A DNA stretch of 64,000 nucleotides from Annona cherimola (Eukaryota > Streptophyta > Magnoliopsida > Magnoliales > Annonaceae). The notes under the pieces are model-generated. The model was given only the letters and a program-made list of their open reading frames with translations, was not told the DNA's origin and made no database searches. Location of the stretch: contig CM059975.1 in the NCBI GenBank assembly GCA_030490835.1, forward strand, positions 4,615,579-4,679,578, written 5' to 3'. A program made the translations under genes and the position numbers. Positions 59,340 to 64,000 of the stretch are shown here, in pieces; position 1 is the stretch's first letter; each line of letters opens with the position of its first letter.

Positions 59340-62300
59340 CATTAGGAAGTGCGATGAGCACAGCTTCCCATCACAGCTGCTGCTGATGATAAATCGCCAC
59401 CATGGCACCCTGTCACTGGCGCTGCTGCTGGGAATTGCAACGATGCGCATCCAAGATCGAGTTGGTGGAGCAAAAAGATAAGAACGGTGGCTGGACCAGC
59501 TGCTACTGCCAACAACTGCAGCGACGGTAACAAAGGTGACGGCGGTATCGATCGCCTGGCCAGGGAAATGCTTTCCATGGCTTTTCCGCTCTGGGTGGCG
59601 CCGCCGTGCGTTGTCGCCTTGCTCCGGCTATCTACCTTTTTTGGTTGGATTCTAGGTCGTGGATCCCTGGCCTCACTCTCACTATGCTTGGTACGAATCG
59701 TGCCCATTCCCTTGTTGTTTGCCTTTTGGTTTTGTGGAAATGAAGTTCAGCGACTGCTGATAAGTACCGTATATTCACCGTCTTGATAGATTTCTGTGAA
59801 AACTGCTGGCTATTGAAGAGGCATTGCTATGTCTGTTGAAGCAGAATCGGCTCTAGGCTAGTTGGAAGTGGAAGTCTGCGAAGTTTTTTATGCGTGGTTC
59901 TTCAAATTTGTGCAGTCCAGCTTCAGGCTTTTGTAGATGCTTTCGTGCGTCTGGCTAGCATTGTTTGGGTCTCTGTTCTAACTTAAATTGGGCAGAAAAT
60001 GCTGATCATTGTAGATAAGAAGAAAATACCTCCTTATTCAGTGTGGTCCTTGAATGCTTTGGTAAACATTAATAACTTTCATTTACATAAATAAAATAAT
60101 ATATAGCGAATTTCATTTTGTATATACTGTAAGGTATGGAATAAAGGTTCTTATTTCATTGTAAGATTAACGATCCTTTTTTTTTTTTTTCGTTGTTGAG
60201 TGACAAACATATTTTTGTACTGGAGGAAGTTTGGAAAAGCACATGAAACTCCCTAATCTTAGGCTATCTAGCATTAGAACCAGCCAAGTATTAGATGGTC
60301 AGTATCTTCTAGTGTAGGATCCTAGTACAGGATTCGATCAATGGGCTGGGTCTAGACATCACTTGCCAAAACACCATGTCTCAGGAAATACCTTTATTGT
60401 CCTATTGTTTAAATGATTTTGATTTGTTTTGCAGGTATGGGAATGACTCTTACACTTAATGATCTGCAAGGTGCCTTCTCAATGCTGAAGGAATTGCTTT
60501 CGGGTTTTGTCTTGCAATACTTGATTAGGCCTGAGCCCACATTACTTTGATATTGCTAACAAACAAAGCATTTCTAGTTGTCTAACAATGGGAACCAAAC
60601 AGTACTTTTACAAGTTCCATAGTGAAAATAGTTTGTCCTTACTCCTATGGATTAACTAGTGAACACTGATTCACCAGGTTTATCGGGCATATAAATGATA
60701 AATAATAAGTGACATATAGACAAAAATTTAAAAAATAATCATAAATAAAGAATGTGCTCATTATGCGGCAACAAACAGTTTTCCTTCCTGTGGGCAACCC
60801 ATTCCAAAATTTACGAGCACAATGACAACCCATTCCAAAATTTATGAGCACAATGACCAAAACTCGTAGAATGCTTAACACTTAGATGACAATGATTTCT
60901 TGCATAAATAATTTGATTTTTGTATGGGCAAAATAATCCAATTATTATTTCTGACTTGTCAGTATGGGATCTTAACTAGTAAATTTGTATAGTGACTGAA
61001 AATATATTAGGGCTGAAACCATGAGATTGAGTGAGTAGCAATAATTAGAAGCAAAATGATGCAGTAGCAACTGATATATTTCTAAGTCATTGAGTATACT
61101 GAATGGCTAATAGAATGCTTTCATTTGAACACTTGTTGAATGGCACTCTTGCATCCTCATCCACATGAAAAAAAGTTAATTTCTTTGTTAGAAGTTCATC
61201 AATCATAAAATATGGAAATTGGTGACAATTTTACTTTGCCATGGTTGTTGATTGCCCACTTGTACTGTCAGACATGGTTGGACTGATACTATTAGGGAAT
61301 GTGATCAAATTGAGAAATTCGAATTGCCCTGTGGAAGTTTGATTCAGTCATCATGAACCCCCTCAATATTCAATAGTATGGAAAAATAGAACAACAACAC
61401 TAAATAAAGATAGAACTTGCCTCCATTCGGATGTGGATCTTATTTTTCACAAAAATACTGGTAGCATACTTTTTTTTGTTTGTATTTGAAATCAAAATTA
61501 CCTAAAATGGGACACCAAATCTTGTGCTTTTCCCAAGAAGGAAAATAAATGTGCTTTTTGTCTTGATCTAGTTTCCAAATAAATTCAAAATCAACATCCA
61601 AATGTGAGAAGCAATGATTGATGAAGATGTCATTAGAACTTAATTATTTATAGCCTACAGAAATTGAAAATGACATCAACGCCTACATAAACACTGTTAT
61701 CTCCCTGTTTTTGTAGCATCTTGAGAAGGATTCAACAAAAGAATAATATACAAACAAATCTACTGGTAACAATTTCTTTCTATTGAATGCCTCCACATGC
61801 AACTATATTTTGTTGGCAGGTGATGCCATTATCAGCTTTCTTTGTGAGCAAGCTTTTACAGTTGCCTTCCCATTATGCAGCTGGTTTAATATTGGTTGGA
61901 TGCTGTCCCGGGGGGTGCATGCACATCCATATTTTTGCATAGGGAATTTGTCACCTGCATGCAAACACATCATATGTGTTTTATTTCATATGCAAGACAA
62001 GCACACACCATTTCTAGGCATTTTTCTCTTGCAGTATGGTCGTAAATGTACTAAATCATCCTCTGCTCGACAGGAATGGCCAGTTTTCACTTACTTGGCA
62101 AGGTATGAGAAAGTTACACGTGCAGTTTTATTTATTTATTGTTGTGTGTTGCAGGGGAAATGTGGCCCTTTCAGTGTTGATGACTGCTGCAAGTACCATG
62201 ACTATTTACACCCGCAAACTGCTTGTTCAGCTTAGTTGCCAAATTTCCAGTAAACTGTACATTCCTGACTAGAATATCTCCATGAGAAAATCAGCCAAAT

Positions 62301-63561
62301 ACTTTGGTTCCATCTGCAAAAGGAAAAGATGACATGGAGTTCATGTATGGATGCTACGAATTGCTTCTCAAGGTGTGTTTGGAAAGTGATAAAAAATTTT
62401 GATGAAAAATTTTTGGTGTAGAAGTTTTTAAATTGATAAAAAAACGATGCGATATGATAGGGGTAATAAGGAGTAAAGAAAATAAAGTTAAAATAGATAA
62501 GTTAGTTATATAAAAATGATTGAAAAGTATGGTATTTGTATAAAAAGATGTGAAGAAATAATTAAAAAAACGGTAGTTAAGGAAAGTGAAAAGTTTTAGA
62601 TTGGAAAGTTTTAAGGTTTGCCAAACGCCTCCTTAATGTTCTCTTTATTTTTTATAAGTTGCTTCGTTTTTTTTTTCAATTTTTCTTTAGCACTTGAGTT
62701 GTGATCATCAAGTATTTGCAGGTAGTGCTTGCCCCAGTATTTGTTGGTTCTCTAATGAATCAATACTTCCATGGTGCTGTCAAGTTAGTTTCACCCATCA
62801 TGCTCTTCATTGCTGTAGCAACCGTAGCACTGCTCTGTGGCAGTGGAATTGCACAAAATGCTGAGGCTATCCTTGGATCTGGCTGGCAAGTTGTACTTGC
62901 ATTTTGTGCACTTCGTGGCAGCAGTTTCTTCTTTGGATTTGTACTTTCAATGATGCTTGGGCTTGATATCTCGTCTTCACGAACAATCTCCATTGAGGTT
63001 GGCATGCAGGTAAGAGCATGTTTCATGATAATATTATTTGCATTTTATAAAGAAAATGCAAAGGAATCTTTGGGTGTCCTGACAATCATAGAGCTTCACA
63101 TACCATTTTGTCAGTCCACGGCTTCCATCTGATAATGGACGATCTGGTCTGGGTCCTCGGAATTAGAAAGATCTGTGCTTCCAGATAACTGTTGATGTGG
63201 AACACAACACAATAGTGTATGTTTGACGGAAATTTGATTCCAAATCAGGGTGCTGGGAACTGTTTCTGGACCCTCTATCCGGCTTGTGTGGCTAAATCAA
63301 TTGGTTGCATTGTGAGCATCTACACAGAGCAATCTGCTTTAGGTAGACCATGATACTTGATTTTTTGGCAGGGCGCGCTTCCCCTTTCATATACTCCTGC
63401 CCATTTGCAGAACGCGGTGCTTGGGGTAGTGCTTGCAGGTCAGCATTTCAAGAATCCTCTTGACTGCAGAACCTTGCGCAGTTCCTAGTGTTTGTCATTC
63501 CATCTATGGCAGCGTCTTGGCAGGAATCTGGCAATGCGCTCCTACTGAAAGTGAGGAATGA
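59340..63561 (+). pseudogene. BASS1-like sodium/metabolite cotransporter, decayed copy
   Basis: Exon-like blocks with flanking introns follow plant BASS1 order: about 59,360-59,690 (FPLWVAPPCVVALLRLSTFF, then PGLTLTMLG), 60435-60526 (GMGMTLTLNDLQGAFSM), 61820-61914 ([16 protein letters not shown]), about 62,074-62,102 (TYLAR), 62155 to about 62,270 (GNVALSVLMTAASTM), 62722-63009 (ending SSRTISIEVGMQ) and 63411-63561 (NAVLGVVLAGQHF). BASS1-type proteins are multi-membrane-span plastid envelope carriers. Lesions: a frame change near 59,650; no GT donor after LQYL; deletion and frame loss in the GTASNIV region; stops and loss of similarity after MTAAST; a one-base insertion at about 63,462 that shifts the last exon. 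No in-frame ATG is seen for the first block. Retained introns indicate a duplicated, not retroposed, copy. Confidence 0.8.
62370..62635. mobile_element. MITE family C copy in an intron of the BASS1-like pseudogene
   Basis: It begins aaggtgtgtttggaaagtg and ends gccaaacgcctcctt, with gatatgataggggtaat and gttatataaaaatgattg in the middle. It lies between the fifth and sixth exon-like blocks. Confidence 0.7.
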
Positions 63562-64000
63562 TTCATTGGCGGTAAAACTGTCGTTTTCTTTCTTCGTGGG
63601 CCTTGAAAAAGATGTTAAGGTCACTTCGTTAACATGAGAAAGTGGAGAATGGTGGAGAAAGGTGGAGGATGTACGGGCCCAATAATTTTTTCAACTCATG
63701 ATTTATCACTTTAACAATCCTGTTTTTTTAATTTTACCCCGATTATTTTTCCTTCTCACTACACTTCAACTACTCTATTTATTCAATTTTTACCTATATC
63801 AATTACACAATTTTTAAAATATTTTATTTTCGATCCTCTACCCCACTTTAAAATCAGCGCAAACTATACATTACTAAACGTCACCTAAGACTAGGGTAAG
63901 TTTGTTAACATTGATTTTGATGGGATTTTGTGGGAAATGAAAAAAAAATTTTGGGATTTGTATTATTAATATGAAATGATATGGCTGAAGTTTGAATAAA
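63562..64000. other. Window end, AT-rich spacer
   Basis: 63,690-63,890 resembles part of a family C MITE (ttaacaatcctg, cattactaaacgtcacc). No gene seen to the edge. Confidence 0.35.

Overview
This is about 64 kb of nuclear DNA from a flowering plant. The evidence is spliced genes with GT-AG introns, plant-specific gene families, a miR156 target site, and AT-rich intergenic DNA packed with small plant-type transposons. The GC-rich first exons (SPL, HEXO1) and the GC-rich intronless zinc-finger gene lean towards a monocot, but nothing here proves it. No CRISPR array, operon, phage or organelle sequence was seen, and I found no wholly new biological system. The unusual material lies in transposon nesting, transposon-gene interplay, a 17-nt exon and a decaying transporter gene.

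Layout. 1-644 looks like the end of an LTR. 1079-3423 is a hAT-type element holding a second hAT-type element, which holds a MITE, each with its own target-site duplication. 4308-5760 (minus) is a small SPL (SBP-box) transcription factor gene with a miR156 site in its 3' UTR. 6.3-18.4 kb is gene-free, with several families of inverted-repeat elements, a MITE-in-MITE nest and a SINE. 18453-24563 (minus) is a 22-exon TPX2 spindle-assembly gene. 24.7-29.7 kb is transposon-rich. 29793-30662 (plus) is an intronless RR-type tandem CCCH zinc-finger gene. 31-35.3 kb is AT-rich. 35773-39109 (plus) is a five-exon MAT1 gene (CDK-activating kinase assembly factor). 40394-56921 (minus) is a 15-exon beta-N-acetylhexosaminidase of HEXO1 type. 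Its 6.8-kb intron 8 holds a decayed tandem array and a truncated LINE. About 59.3-63.56 kb (plus) is a BASS1-like plastid transporter copy that keeps its exon layout but carries frameshifts and lost splice signals.

The genes are unrelated housekeeping or regulatory plant genes, not a co-regulated cluster. MAT1 and HEXO1 converge, and HEXO1 and the BASS1-like copy diverge. Regulation visible in sequence: miR156 and G-boxes for SPL, an MSA-like mitotic element for TPX2, and two TGGGCC/GGCCCA site II elements for MAT1. Exon coordinates were derived by hand from splice consensus, reading phase and family conservation. Phases are consistent through every exon of SPL, TPX2, MAT1 and HEXO1.
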